Under the pieces are notes generated by a model. It saw only the letters and a list, made by a program, of their open reading frames with translations, was not told where the DNA came from and did no database searches. Position numbers and translations under genes: made by a program. DNA of 64,000 bases from JBBQDZ01 sp038237515 (GTDB lineage Bacteria; Actinomycetota; Thermoleophilia; Gaiellales; Gaiellaceae): assembly GCA_038237515.1 (NCBI GenBank), contig JBBRYP010000013.1, positions 14,212-78,211 of the forward strand, written 5' to 3'. Shown one piece after another: positions 43,829 to 51,222 of the stretch. How positions within the stretch are numbered: position 1 is the first letter of the stretch; the number at the start of each line of letters is the position of its first letter.

Positions 43829-45496
43829 CTAGAAGACGGGCGTCTCGCGCCACACGCCCCAGACCGCCCTCAGGGTGTCGCACATCTCGCCCATCGTGAC
43901 GTACGCCTTCGCGGCCTCGACGATCAACGGCATCAGGTTCACATCCTCCCGCGCGGCCCCCTCGCCCAGCCCTCGGAGAGCGGTTTCCACGGCTTCCTCG
44001 TCGCGCCGGGCGCGCAGCGCCTGCACGCGAGAGACCTGCTGTTCCTCGAGCGCCGGGTCGATCCGCAGGAGGTCGAGGGGCGACTCGTCCTCGATGCGAT
44101 AGCGGTTCACGCCCACGACCACCCGCTGTCCCGCCTCGACCTCCGATTGATACCGGAAGGACGCGTCGGCAATCTCGCGCTGGAAGAAATTCTCCTTGAT
44201 CGCCGGGATCACGCCCCCGAGGTCGCGGATTCGGTCGAAGTAGTCGTAGGCCTCGGCTTCGAGCCGGCCGGTCAGCTGCTCGAGATAGTAGGAACCTCCG
44301 AGCGGGTCGATGGTGTTCACCACCCCGGTCTCGTGCGCGATCACCTGCTGGGTGCGAAGCGCGATGCGGACTGCATCCTCGGTCGGGAGCGCGAGCGCCT
44401 CGTCGAAGGAGTTCGTGTGCAGCGACTGGGTTCCACCGAGCACCGCCGCGAGTGCCTCGAGCGCCGTCCGCACGATGTTGACCTCCGGCTGCTGGGCCGT
44501 CAGCGAGACGCCGGCCGTCTGCGTGTGGAAGCGCATCAGCCACGAGCGCGGATCGCGCGCCCCGTAGCGGTCGCGCAGCTCGCGTGCCCAGATCCGCCGC
44601 GCAGCGCGGTACTTCGCGATCTCCTCGAAGAAGTCGAGGTGGGCGTTGAAGAAGAAAGAAAGCCGAGGGGCGAACTCGTCGACGTGGAGCCCCCGCTCGA
44701 GACACGCGTCGACGTAGGCGAAGCCGTCCGCCAGCGTGAAGGCGAGCTCCTGCGCCGCGTTCGACCCCGCCTCGCGGATGTGGTAGCCCGAGATCGAGAT
44801 CGGGTGCATCCGCGGCAGCTCTTGCGCGCAGAACTCGACCATGTCGACGACGAGCCGCATCGAGGGCTCGGGTGGGAAGATCCACTCCTTCTGAGCGATG
44901 TACTCCTTGAGGATGTCGGTCTGAACGGTGCCTCGGAGCTCCTCGCGAGCCACGCCCTGAAGGTCGCCCACACACACGTAGAACGCGAGCAGCATGGCCG
45001 CCGGGGAGTTGATCGTCATCGACGTGGACACGTCTCCGAGCGGGATCCCGTCGAAGAGGGTCTGCATGTCCGCGAGCGAGTCGATCGCGACTCCCTCGCG
45101 CCCGACCTCACCGAGAGACCGCGGATGGTCCGAGTCGTAGCCCATGAGCGTCGGCATGTCGAAGGCGGTCGAGAGACCCGTCTGACCATGGTCGAGCAAG
45201 TACCGGAAGCGCTCGTTCGTCTCCTCGGCGGTTCCGAAGCCGGCGAACTGGCGCATCGTCCACAGCTTCCCGCGGTACATCGACGGGTAGACCCCACGCG
45301 TGAACGGGAACACCCCGGGCAGGCCAAGGTCCTCGTCGTGATCGACCGCGACGTTGTCGGGAGAGTAGAGCGGCTCGTTCTCAAGGCCGGAGATCGTGGA
45401 GAAGAGCTCGCCCTGCCGCTCGGGCACGGCGTCGTAGAGCTCCCTCCGCCACTCCTCGGTCGGGTTGGCGGCCCGCGGATCCTCTGCCGTCGCCAT
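43829..45496 (-). CDS. B12-dependent acyl-CoA mutase, catalytic (large) subunit
   Basis: A 555-aa radical mutase, large subunit of the methylmalonyl-CoA mutase superfamily without a B12 domain. TIM-barrel segments such as MRQFAGFGTAEETNERF, ISGYHIREAG, APRLSFFFNAH and FHTQTAGVSLTAQQP are well conserved. Tyr74 (PSMY) matches the tyrosine of methylmalonyl-CoA mutase, but the position of its carboxylate-binding arginine (Arg207 in Propionibacterium MutB) is Gln202 (EYIAQKEW), as in isobutyryl- and 2-hydroxyisobutyryl-CoA mutases. The substrate may therefore not be methylmalonyl-CoA. TACACT lies eight bases before the ATG. Confidence 0.93.
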   Translation of the reverse strand: MATAEDPRAANPTEEWRRELYDAVPERQGELFSTISGLENEPLYSPDNVAVDHDEDLGLPGVFPFTRGVYPSMYRGKLWTMRQFAGFGTAEETNERFRYLLDHGQTGLSTAFDMPTLMGYDSDHPRSLGEVGREGVAIDSLADMQTLFDGIPLGDVSTSMTINSPAAMLLAFYVCVGDLQGVAREELRGTVQTDILKEYIAQKEWIFPPEPSMRLVVDMVEFCAQELPRMHPISISGYHIREAGSNAAQELAFTLADGFAYVDACLERGLHVDEFAPRLSFFFNAHLDFFEEIAKYRAARRIWARELRDRYGARDPRSWLMRFHTQTAGVSLTAQQPEVNIVRTALEALAAVLGGTQSLHTNSFDEALALPTEDAVRIALRTQQVIAHETGVVNTIDPLGGSYYLEQLTGRLEAEAYDYFDRIRDLGGVIPAIKENFFQREIADASFRYQSEVEAGQRVVVGVNRYRIEDESPLDLLRIDPALEEQQVSRVQALRARRDEEAVETALRGLGEGAAREDVNLMPLIVEAAKAYVTMGEMCDTLRAVWGVWRETPVF

Positions 45497-45532
45497 CCGG
45501 CCGAAGTGTAGGGCGCTGTCAGGCGCGCCGGC

Positions 45533-45664
45533 TCACTTCGCGAGAGGCTGCTCGGCAGGCTCGGCGGCGGCTTCGAGGAGGCGGTTGCCGTTCGACTCGT
45601 GAATCCGGAGCGAGTAGGCCAGGTGTCGATGGAGCTCGGGGACGACCGGAGCCGGTTCCGACAT
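45533..45664 (-). CDS. possible 43-aa protein upstream of the mutase
   Basis: A short open frame with good third-position G/C bias, starting SEPAPVVPELHRHLAYS and ending AEQPLAK, 36 bases upstream of the mutase large-subunit start on the same strand. There is no strong ribosome site (GAGCTG only); GTG at 45676 is an alternative start. It may be a real small protein or a leader. The rest of 45497-45962 shows no gene. Confidence 0.35.
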   Translation of the reverse strand: MSEPAPVVPELHRHLAYSLRIHESNGNRLLEAAAEPAEQPLAK

Positions 45665-45962
45665 CGTCAGCTCGATCACGGCCCGCAGCCCTCGACATCC
45701 CTACGTCCGACCTGACGTCACTGTAAGTTAGGATTTTCCTTTCTCCAGGCGAAAGTGGCCTTTCCTTCCACCCTCGAGAACGGCGCGCCCGGGACTCCGG
45801 CGCGGCCGGCACCGGCTTCCGCCGGGCCGCCGGGCGAGCGTCGGCAATCGAACCCTTCTGTACGGCCTCCGGCGCGGGAAGCCGCCTCCCCTTCCTGACC
45901 GGCTGATGGGGATGGTCGACAGCGGGACGAGCGTCCCGCGGACGAAGCCTTCGGAGGAGCGC

Positions 45963-46715
45963 ATGCACCCACTCGTTCCGCCGCTCGCGCTGGGCGTGAT
46001 CGCGCTGGTCGGAACGGCGATCCTGATCGGAATCGGCGACGACCGCAAGACCGTCTCCCGGAACCCACTGCCGCCGCCGCCGAGGAGCATCGCCTACGGG
46101 GGCGGCAAGACGCTGCCGATCCGCAAACAACCCACGGGCGAGCCGCCGCCGCCGCCTCCGCCCGCACGTCCGGTCGTCGAGCCCGCGCCTGCACCGCCGG
46201 CCTGGTTTCGCCGAGAGCTCGGGCTCTCCCGGCCCTCGGCACCGCTTCTCCGCGTCGTGATTCCTGGCTTCAGCGTTCGCCTCGGCGGGCGCAGCTTCGT
46301 GATCCGCTACCGGAGCGCGCGCCTCTCACGCACCGTCACGCGCCTCCCACCGGTCGGGGCGTCGCACCGCTTCGAGAACGGCGTCTCCCGCCGAACCCGC
46401 TATGGCCAGTCGGCGACGGTGCTGCGCGGCTCGGCGACCACGGCCTATCTCCTCGTAACCTCCCACCGCGGCGTCCGACTCTGGACCTGGCGGCTGTGGA
46501 CGAACCTGAGGCCGAGCGTGCGGGCCGACGGGGCGCTGCTCCTGCGAGGCCGCTACTCGTTCCTCGTGAATGCCCCGACGGTCTACGACGCGAAGGGCCG
46601 AGCGGTGACTCCGAAGGGCCTGCGCTGGCGCCTCGGCCGCGACGGAGATGCGTGGCGCCTGTCCCTGCGCCTCGACGACTCGCGCCTCCCTGTTCCCTAC
46701 GTCATCTCCGGCTAG
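45963..46715 (+). CDS. secreted or membrane-anchored protein with proline-rich linker
   Basis: A 250-aa protein starting at ATG 45963 behind GGAGGAGC. The N-terminal hydrophobic helix (about 5-25, PPLALGVIALVGTAILIGIG) is followed by a proline-rich spacer (about 35-85, including PPPPPPP) and a beta-rich C-terminal domain (about 95-250) with many Arg, Trp and Tyr (WTWRLWTNLRP). No known family is recognised. The end overlaps the convergent cobalamin adenosyltransferase gene by four bases (CTAG). Confidence 0.7.
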   Translation: MHPLVPPLALGVIALVGTAILIGIGDDRKTVSRNPLPPPPRSIAYGGGKTLPIRKQPTGEPPPPPPPARPVVEPAPAPPAWFRRELGLSRPSAPLLRVVIPGFSVRLGGRSFVIRYRSARLSRTVTRLPPVGASHRFENGVSRRTRYGQSATVLRGSATTAYLLVTSHRGVRLWTWRLWTNLRPSVRADGALLLRGRYSFLVNAPTVYDAKGRAVTPKGLRWRLGRDGDAWRLSLRLDDSRLPVPYVISG

Positions 46716-47302
46716 CGGGAGGCGCCGGGAAGCCAGAGCGGCTCGTCTCGCCCGCTCGCGGCGTTCGCGGCACGCGCCAGGATGAAGAGGAAATCCGAGA
46801 GCCGGTTCAGGTAGGCGAGCACGAGCGGGTTCACGCCCTGGTTGCGGTCGGCGAGCAGCGCGTCTCGCTCGGCCCGTCGGCAGACCGTCCGGCAGACGTG
46901 CAGCTGCGACGCGGCGCGCGAGCCGCCAGGCAGGACGAAACTCCGCAGCTCCGGCAGCTTTGCGTTGAACCTGTCGCAGAGCCGCTCGAGCTCGTCCACC
47001 TGTTGCTGCGTAACGCGTAGGCGCTGCTCGGCAGGATCCGGCAGGAACGGGACGCACAGATCGGACCCCACATCGAAGAGCTCGTTCTGGATGCGCTCGA
47101 GCGGAGGGCGGAATCCCTCGGGCAGATCGCCCGCGAGCAGGAGACCGAGGTGGGAGTTCAACTCGTCGACCGCCCCGAACGCGCCGACGCGGCAGTCGAT
47201 CTTCGGAACGCGAGACCCGTCGCCGAGGCTCGTCTCCCCGCGATCTCCGCCGCGGGTGTAGATGCGAGTCAGCCGAACCGGCTCGTCCCGCTTGCGGCTC
47301 AC
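46712..47302 (-). CDS. ATP:cob(I)alamin adenosyltransferase, PduO type
   Basis: A 196-aa enzyme that makes adenosylcobalamin, the cofactor of the mutase encoded next door. The ATP motif TRGGDRGETSLGDG is at about 17-30; GAVDELNSHLGLL, VLPGGSRAASQLHVCRTVCRRAER and LNRLSDFLFILAR complete the trimeric PduO/MMAB pattern. GTG 47302 overlaps the acyl-CoA dehydrogenase stop (GTGA), so the two are translated together. Confidence 0.94.
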   Translation of the reverse strand: MSRKRDEPVRLTRIYTRGGDRGETSLGDGSRVPKIDCRVGAFGAVDELNSHLGLLLAGDLPEGFRPPLERIQNELFDVGSDLCVPFLPDPAEQRLRVTQQQVDELERLCDRFNAKLPELRSFVLPGGSRAASQLHVCRTVCRRAERDALLADRNQGVNPLVLAYLNRLSDFLFILARAANAASGRDEPLWLPGASR

Positions 47303-48474
47303 CCTTGCGCCAGCATGTGCTGCCGGAAGCCGAGCAGCGAGCGAGCGATCACGAGCCGCTGGATCTCGCTCGTGCCCTCGTAGATCTCCGTGATCTTCGC
47401 GTCCCGGTAGTAGCGCTCGACGGGAAAATCCTTCGTATAGCCGTAGCCGCCGAGAATCTGGATCGCCTCCGCGGTCTGGCGCCGAGCCGTCTCCGAGGCG
47501 AACAGCTTCGCCTTCGCCCCCTCCTCGCTGTGGGGCCGGCCTTCCGACTTGAGCCAGGCCGCGCGGTAGACGAGCAGGCGGGCCGCATCGATCTGCGTGG
47601 ACATGTCGGCGAGCTTCCATTGGATCGCCTGGAAGTCGGCGATTCGCTTCCCGAACTGCCGGCGTTCGAGAGCGTAGGCGCGGGCCGCTTCGTAGGCCGC
47701 CTGGGCGATGCCGAGCGCCTGCGCGGCGATGCCGATCCGGCCTCCGTCGAGCGTCTTCATCGCCACGGCGAAGCCCTTCCCCTCCTCGTGGAGCAGCCGA
47801 TCGCGGTCGACCGGATAATCGTCGAGCGCGAGGTCGACCGTCGACGACGAGTTGAGGCCGAGCTTCTCCTGCTCACGCGTGACGCGCACGAACGACCGGT
47901 CACCGTCGATGACGAACGCAGAGACGCCTCGCGCCCCGGCGATCGCGGGATCGGTGCGGGCGAACAGCAGGATCGTCCCGGCGTGGGCGCCGTTCGTGAT
48001 CCACTGCTTGCTACCGGAGATCGTCCAGCCGTCCCCGCCCTCGCGACGCCGGGCGAGCGTGCGCAGAGCGCCCGCGTCGGACCCGGCCTCCGGCTCGGTC
48101 AGGGCGAACGCTCCGAGGTGGTCGCCTCGCGCGAGCGGGGGGACGAAGCGACTTCGCTGCTCCTCGGTGCCGAACGCGAGGATCGGCAGCGTGGCCGCGC
48201 TCGTGTGGACGGCGACCGTGACCCCGACTCCCGCGTCGGCCCGTGAGAGCTCCTCGATCACGAGGATGTAGGCCAGGAAGTCGGCGCCCGCGCCCCCGTA
48301 CGCTTCCGGAACGCAGACTCCGAGCAACCCGAGCTCGCCGAGCCGCGTGAACAGGCTCCTCGGGAAGTGGTGCTCGCGATCCCACGCCGCGGCGTGCGGC
48401 TCGATCTCGGCTCGCGCCACCTCTCGCGCGAGCGTCTGTACCTCGCGCTGCTCGTCGCTGAGCGAGAGGTCCAC
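47299..48474 (-). CDS. acyl-CoA dehydrogenase
   Basis: A 391-aa FAD enzyme of the short/branched-chain type, introducing a trans-2 double bond into acyl-CoA and reducing ETF. Typical motifs: GAFALTEPEAGSDAGAL, ISGSKQWITNG, ALERRQFGKRIADFQAIQWKLADM, and the catalytic-glutamate segment ITEIYEGTSEIQRLVIARSLLG. GTG 48474 lies nine bases after TATACT. This -10 overlaps that of the divergent lipoprotein gene. Confidence 0.95.
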   Translation of the reverse strand: MDLSLSDEQREVQTLAREVARAEIEPHAAAWDREHHFPRSLFTRLGELGLLGVCVPEAYGGAGADFLAYILVIEELSRADAGVGVTVAVHTSAATLPILAFGTEEQRSRFVPPLARGDHLGAFALTEPEAGSDAGALRTLARRREGGDGWTISGSKQWITNGAHAGTILLFARTDPAIAGARGVSAFVIDGDRSFVRVTREQEKLGLNSSSTVDLALDDYPVDRDRLLHEEGKGFAVAMKTLDGGRIGIAAQALGIAQAAYEAARAYALERRQFGKRIADFQAIQWKLADMSTQIDAARLLVYRAAWLKSEGRPHSEEGAKAKLFASETARRQTAEAIQILGGYGYTKDFPVERYYRDAKITEIYEGTSEIQRLVIARSLLGFRQHMLAQG

Positions 48475-48483
48475 GAGGCCCCG

Positions 48484-48491
48484 AGTATAGT
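48484..48491. promoter_or_regulatory. overlapping divergent -10 elements
   Basis: AGTATAGT contains TATACT read leftwards (48489-48484, for acyl-CoA dehydrogenase, nine bases to its GTG) and TATAGT read rightwards (48486-48491, for the lipoprotein). The two share TATA, so one site can load polymerase in only one direction at a time. Confidence 0.65.
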
Positions 48492-48500
48492 CGCGGCGTT

Positions 48501-48938
48501 CTGCGCTTCCTCGCCGCTCTCGGCCTCGTCTTGGCCGCCGTTCAGGTGGCCGGCTGCGGCGGCGGATCCGCCTCTCCCGAGAGCGTCGTCCGCGCCTGGA
48601 GCCAGTCGCTCGACAGCGACGACAACGAGGCGGCCGCCAACCTCTTCGCGCCGAATGCGCGGGTCATCCAGGACGGGCGCCTGCTCGTCCTGCGTACCCA
48701 TGCCGACGCGGTGGCGTGGAACACGGCGCTTCCCTGCTCCGGTGAGATCGTCTCCATCTCCACCCAGGGCGCCACCGCGACCGCGACCTTCCTCCTCGGC
48801 GACCGGAAGCACTCGCACTGCGACGGCCGTCCCGGGTCGAAGGCCACCGCGCTCTTCCGTGTGCTGAAAGGGAAGATCGTTCTCTGGCACCAGACCGACG
48901 GCGGCGGCCCGCCTTCCGGCAGCGGCGGCGAGGCCTGA
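48501..48938 (+). CDS. SnoaL/NTF2-like lipoprotein, probable CTG start
   Basis: A 145-aa exported lipoprotein. From CTG 48501 the signal peptide reads RFLAALGLVLAAVQVAGC with lipobox VAGC. The only ordinary start, TTG 48531, would leave just eight residues before the cysteine and destroy the signal. The outer domain (SPESVVRAWSQSLDSDDNEAAANLFAPNARVIQ) is typical of NTF2-like small folds; a cysteine pair (PCSGE and SHCDG) may bridge. TATAGT at 48486-48491 fits a near-leaderless message. Confidence 0.72.
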   Translation: MRFLAALGLVLAAVQVAGCGGGSASPESVVRAWSQSLDSDDNEAAANLFAPNARVIQDGRLLVLRTHADAVAWNTALPCSGEIVSISTQGATATATFLLGDRKHSHCDGRPGSKATALFRVLKGKIVLWHQTDGGGPPSGSGGEA

Positions 48939-48964
48939 ATCGCGTCGGCCGCTCGCCCGCGGCC

Positions 48965-49798
48965 TCAGGCGTAGTCGTAGAAGCCGCGGCCGCTCTTGCG
49001 ACCGAGGCGGCCCGCCTGGACGTATTGCCGCAGGAGCGGGCACGGCGCGTACTTCGGGTCTCCGAGGCCGTGGTGGAGCACATCCATGATCGCCACGCAC
49101 GTGTCCAGGCCGATCAGGTCGGCGAGGGCGAGCGGGCCTATCGGATGGGCGAAGCCGAGCTTCGCAATCGTGTCGATCGCCTCGGCTTCCGCGACACCCT
49201 CGAGGAGCGCGTAGACGGCCTCATTCACGAACGGCATGAGGATGCGGTTGGAGACGAACCCGGGAAGGTCGCGCGCCTCGGCGGGCGTCTTGCCGAGGTC
49301 GCGGGCGAGCTGGACGATCGCCGTTGCGGTCTCGTCGGAGGTCTCGAGGCCGCGGATCACCTCGACGAGCGCCAGCACCGGTACGGGGTTGAAGAAGTGC
49401 ATCCCGATGACTCGATCGGGGCGGCTCGTGGCGGCGGCCAGGGAGGTGATCGGGATCGACGAGGTGTTCGAGGCCAGGATCGCCGTCGCGGGCAACCGTT
49501 CGTCTGCACGGCGGAACACGTCCTCCTTTACCGCGGCGTCCTCGATCACAGCCTCGATCATCAGGTCGGCGCGGGCAAGCTCGTCGACCGGCTCGATGAG
49601 GTTGATCGCCCTCCTCGGGTCGCCGCCCTTCTCGGAAACTCGATCGAGGCTCTTCCGGATCGCGGCGAGGCCGCGCTCGACCGCGCCAGGGTACGGATCG
49701 TGGAGGGACACACGGCGGCCCGAAGCCGCGACAACCTGCGCGATTCCCGCGCCCATCTGCCCGGCGCCGACGACGAGGACGTGCTCGAAGCGCTGCAC
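48965..49798 (-). CDS. 3-hydroxyacyl-CoA (3-hydroxybutyryl-CoA) dehydrogenase
   Basis: A 277-aa NAD-dependent enzyme of beta-oxidation. The Rossmann motif VLVVGAGQMGAGIAQV, the catalytic-histidine segment GMHFFNPVPVLALVEVI and the C-terminal KLGFAHPIGPLALADLIGLD are clear. The size equals stand-alone Hbd/FadB-like proteins. GTG 49798 lies eight bases after TAGCCT; an upstream ATG (49831) would run through the neighbour's promoter and start. Confidence 0.94.
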   Translation of the reverse strand: MQRFEHVLVVGAGQMGAGIAQVVAASGRRVSLHDPYPGAVERGLAAIRKSLDRVSEKGGDPRRAINLIEPVDELARADLMIEAVIEDAAVKEDVFRRADERLPATAILASNTSSIPITSLAAATSRPDRVIGMHFFNPVPVLALVEVIRGLETSDETATAIVQLARDLGKTPAEARDLPGFVSNRILMPFVNEAVYALLEGVAEAEAIDTIAKLGFAHPIGPLALADLIGLDTCVAIMDVLHHGLGDPKYAPCPLLRQYVQAGRLGRKSGRGFYDYA

Positions 49799-49806
49799 CG
49801 ACCCGC

Positions 49807-49816
49807 AGGCTAACGT
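49807..49816. promoter_or_regulatory. overlapping divergent -10 elements
   Basis: AGGCTAACGT holds TAGCCT read leftwards (49812-49807; eight bases to the dehydrogenase GTG) and TAACGT read rightwards (49811-49816; six bases to the hydrolase GTG 49823). Only 24 bases separate the two start codons, so both messages must be essentially leaderless. Confidence 0.7.
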
Positions 49817-49822
49817 CCTGCC

Positions 49823-50587
49823 GTGCTCCATTACGAGCTGACCGGTGCCGGGCCGCCCGTCGTGCTGCTGCACGAGGGCATCGTCGACTCGCGCCTCTGG
49901 AAGAAGATGGCGCCGCTGCTCGCGCGGCGCCACACGGTCGTCACGTACGACCAGCGCGGCTACGGGCGCTCGCCGCGACCCGAAGGGCGGTACTCGCTCG
50001 CCGGCGATCTCGGGAGCGTCCTGGACGCAGCCGGACTCGATCGGGCGGCGATCGTCGGAGCCTCGCGCGGAGGCGGGATCGCGCTCGACTTCACCCTCGC
50101 CTCACCGGAGCGGGTGGAGGCGCTCGTGCTCGTCGCATCGGCACTTCCGGGACATCGATTCGAGGTGGACGTGCCGCCGGAGGTCGAGCGGCGCTGGGAG
50201 GACGCCGAGGCGGCGCGGGACTACGAGGCGATGGCCGACCTCGACCTTGCCCTCTGGGCGCCGCTCGGAGTCGACCTCGAGCTGCGGGCGATGACGGTGG
50301 AGAACGCCGAATGGTCGAACGGCGACGATCCCGGCGAGTGGGCTCAGCCTCCCGCCGCCGAGCGGCTGGGCGAGATCTCGGCGCCGACGCTCGTCGTCAC
50401 GGCCGCGAAGGACATCCCCCAGATGTCCGAGATCGGAGACCTCCTCGAGCGCGGCATCGCGGGCGCCCGGCGCGCGGTGATCGAGGACGCGGACCACGTC
50501 GTACCGTGGCGGCAGCCACAGGAGCTGACGCGACTCATCGCCAACTTCCTCGCCGCAGCCAGATCGGGCAGCTCGCCCGACCCGTAG
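49823..50587 (+). CDS. alpha/beta hydrolase
   Basis: A 254-aa hydrolase. The nucleophile elbow is GASRGGG (serine about residue 84), the oxyanion strand VVLLHEGIVDSRLW, and the catalytic histidine lies in EDADHVVPWRQP near the end; the acid is probably in VTAAKDIPQ. The substrate is unknown; dienelactone, ester or C-C hydrolases share this pattern. Starts at GTG 49823, six bases after TAACGT. Confidence 0.88.
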   Translation: MLHYELTGAGPPVVLLHEGIVDSRLWKKMAPLLARRHTVVTYDQRGYGRSPRPEGRYSLAGDLGSVLDAAGLDRAAIVGASRGGGIALDFTLASPERVEALVLVASALPGHRFEVDVPPEVERRWEDAEAARDYEAMADLDLALWAPLGVDLELRAMTVENAEWSNGDDPGEWAQPPAAERLGEISAPTLVVTAAKDIPQMSEIGDLLERGIAGARRAVIEDADHVVPWRQPQELTRLIANFLAAARSGSSPDP

Positions 50588-50596
50588 ACGCCACGT

Positions 50597-50641
50597 CCGG
50601 GGACAGTCCCTGGCGTGTCTTCGCGGCCGCTGCCAAGACAC
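50597..50641. repeat. REP-like element copy with second stem
   Basis: CCGGGGACAGTCCCTGGCGTG matches the REP-like family. GTGTCTT (50615-50621) and AAGACAC (50635-50641) then form a second 7-bp stem. It lies in the 125-base gap between the hydrolase and the convergent acetyltransferase gene; the remainder, to 50712, includes a CTTTTTGG run but no gene. Confidence 0.62.
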
Positions 50642-50712
50642 GTCCGCGACGCGTGCCCTCGGGCAAGCGCGTGACGCCTGTCAGGCGCCCTGGTTCACTT
50701 TTTGGACAGGCC

Positions 50713-51213
50713 CTAGGCCTGGACGACGTGCGCGTAGAGCGCGTAGTCGGCGCGGCCGTCCCCGTCCGGCATGAATCGGCGCATCGTGCCCTCGTGCTCG
50801 AATCCGACTTTGGCGAGCACGGTGCGCATCTGGAGGTTCGCGACGTGCGTTCCCGCCTGCACGCGTGAGAACCCCTGCTCGTGCAGCCATCGTGTCAGGA
50901 GCTCGACTGCCTCGGTGCCGATTCCTGCACCCCGCAGGTCAGCCCAGAGCTCGATCCCGAACTCGCAGACTCCGGGTGGGAGCATCTGCCGGTCCGACCG
51001 GACGTCGACCTCGCCGACCAGCTTACCGTCGACTTGGATCGCAAGGTCGAGGCGTCCCTCGTTCCAGGTGCCGGAGGACTCCACGCGGCGCCGAACGGCC
51101 TCCCGATCGAGCTCACCAACGGTTGGCGTGCTCCGGAGCCGAGCCTCGTAGAGAGCATCGAGCTCGTCGGTTCGGAACGGCTGGAGGACGACCCTCGCCC
51201 CCGCGATGAGCAA
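50713..51213 (-). CDS. GNAT-family N-acetyltransferase
   Basis: A 166-aa RimJ/RimL-type acetyltransferase. The acetyl-CoA loop is ADLRGAGIGTEAVELL (Q/RxxGxG/A pattern), preceded by CEFGIELW and followed by THVANLQMRTVLAKVGFEHEGTMR, a typical RimL ending. The substrate could be a protein N-terminus or a small amine. It starts at TTG 51213, nine bases past the thiolase stop, so it is probably cotranscribed. Confidence 0.85.
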   Translation of the reverse strand: MLIAGARVVLQPFRTDELDALYEARLRSTPTVGELDREAVRRRVESSGTWNEGRLDLAIQVDGKLVGEVDVRSDRQMLPPGVCEFGIELWADLRGAGIGTEAVELLTRWLHEQGFSRVQAGTHVANLQMRTVLAKVGFEHEGTMRRFMPDGDGRADYALYAHVVQA

Positions 51214-51222
51214 CGAGTGCGC

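Noticed and set aside
45680..45960. Riboswitch upstream of the proline-rich secreted protein gene
   Set aside because: A long leader gap exists, but no recognisable c-di-AMP, cobalamin or other riboswitch core was found by eye.
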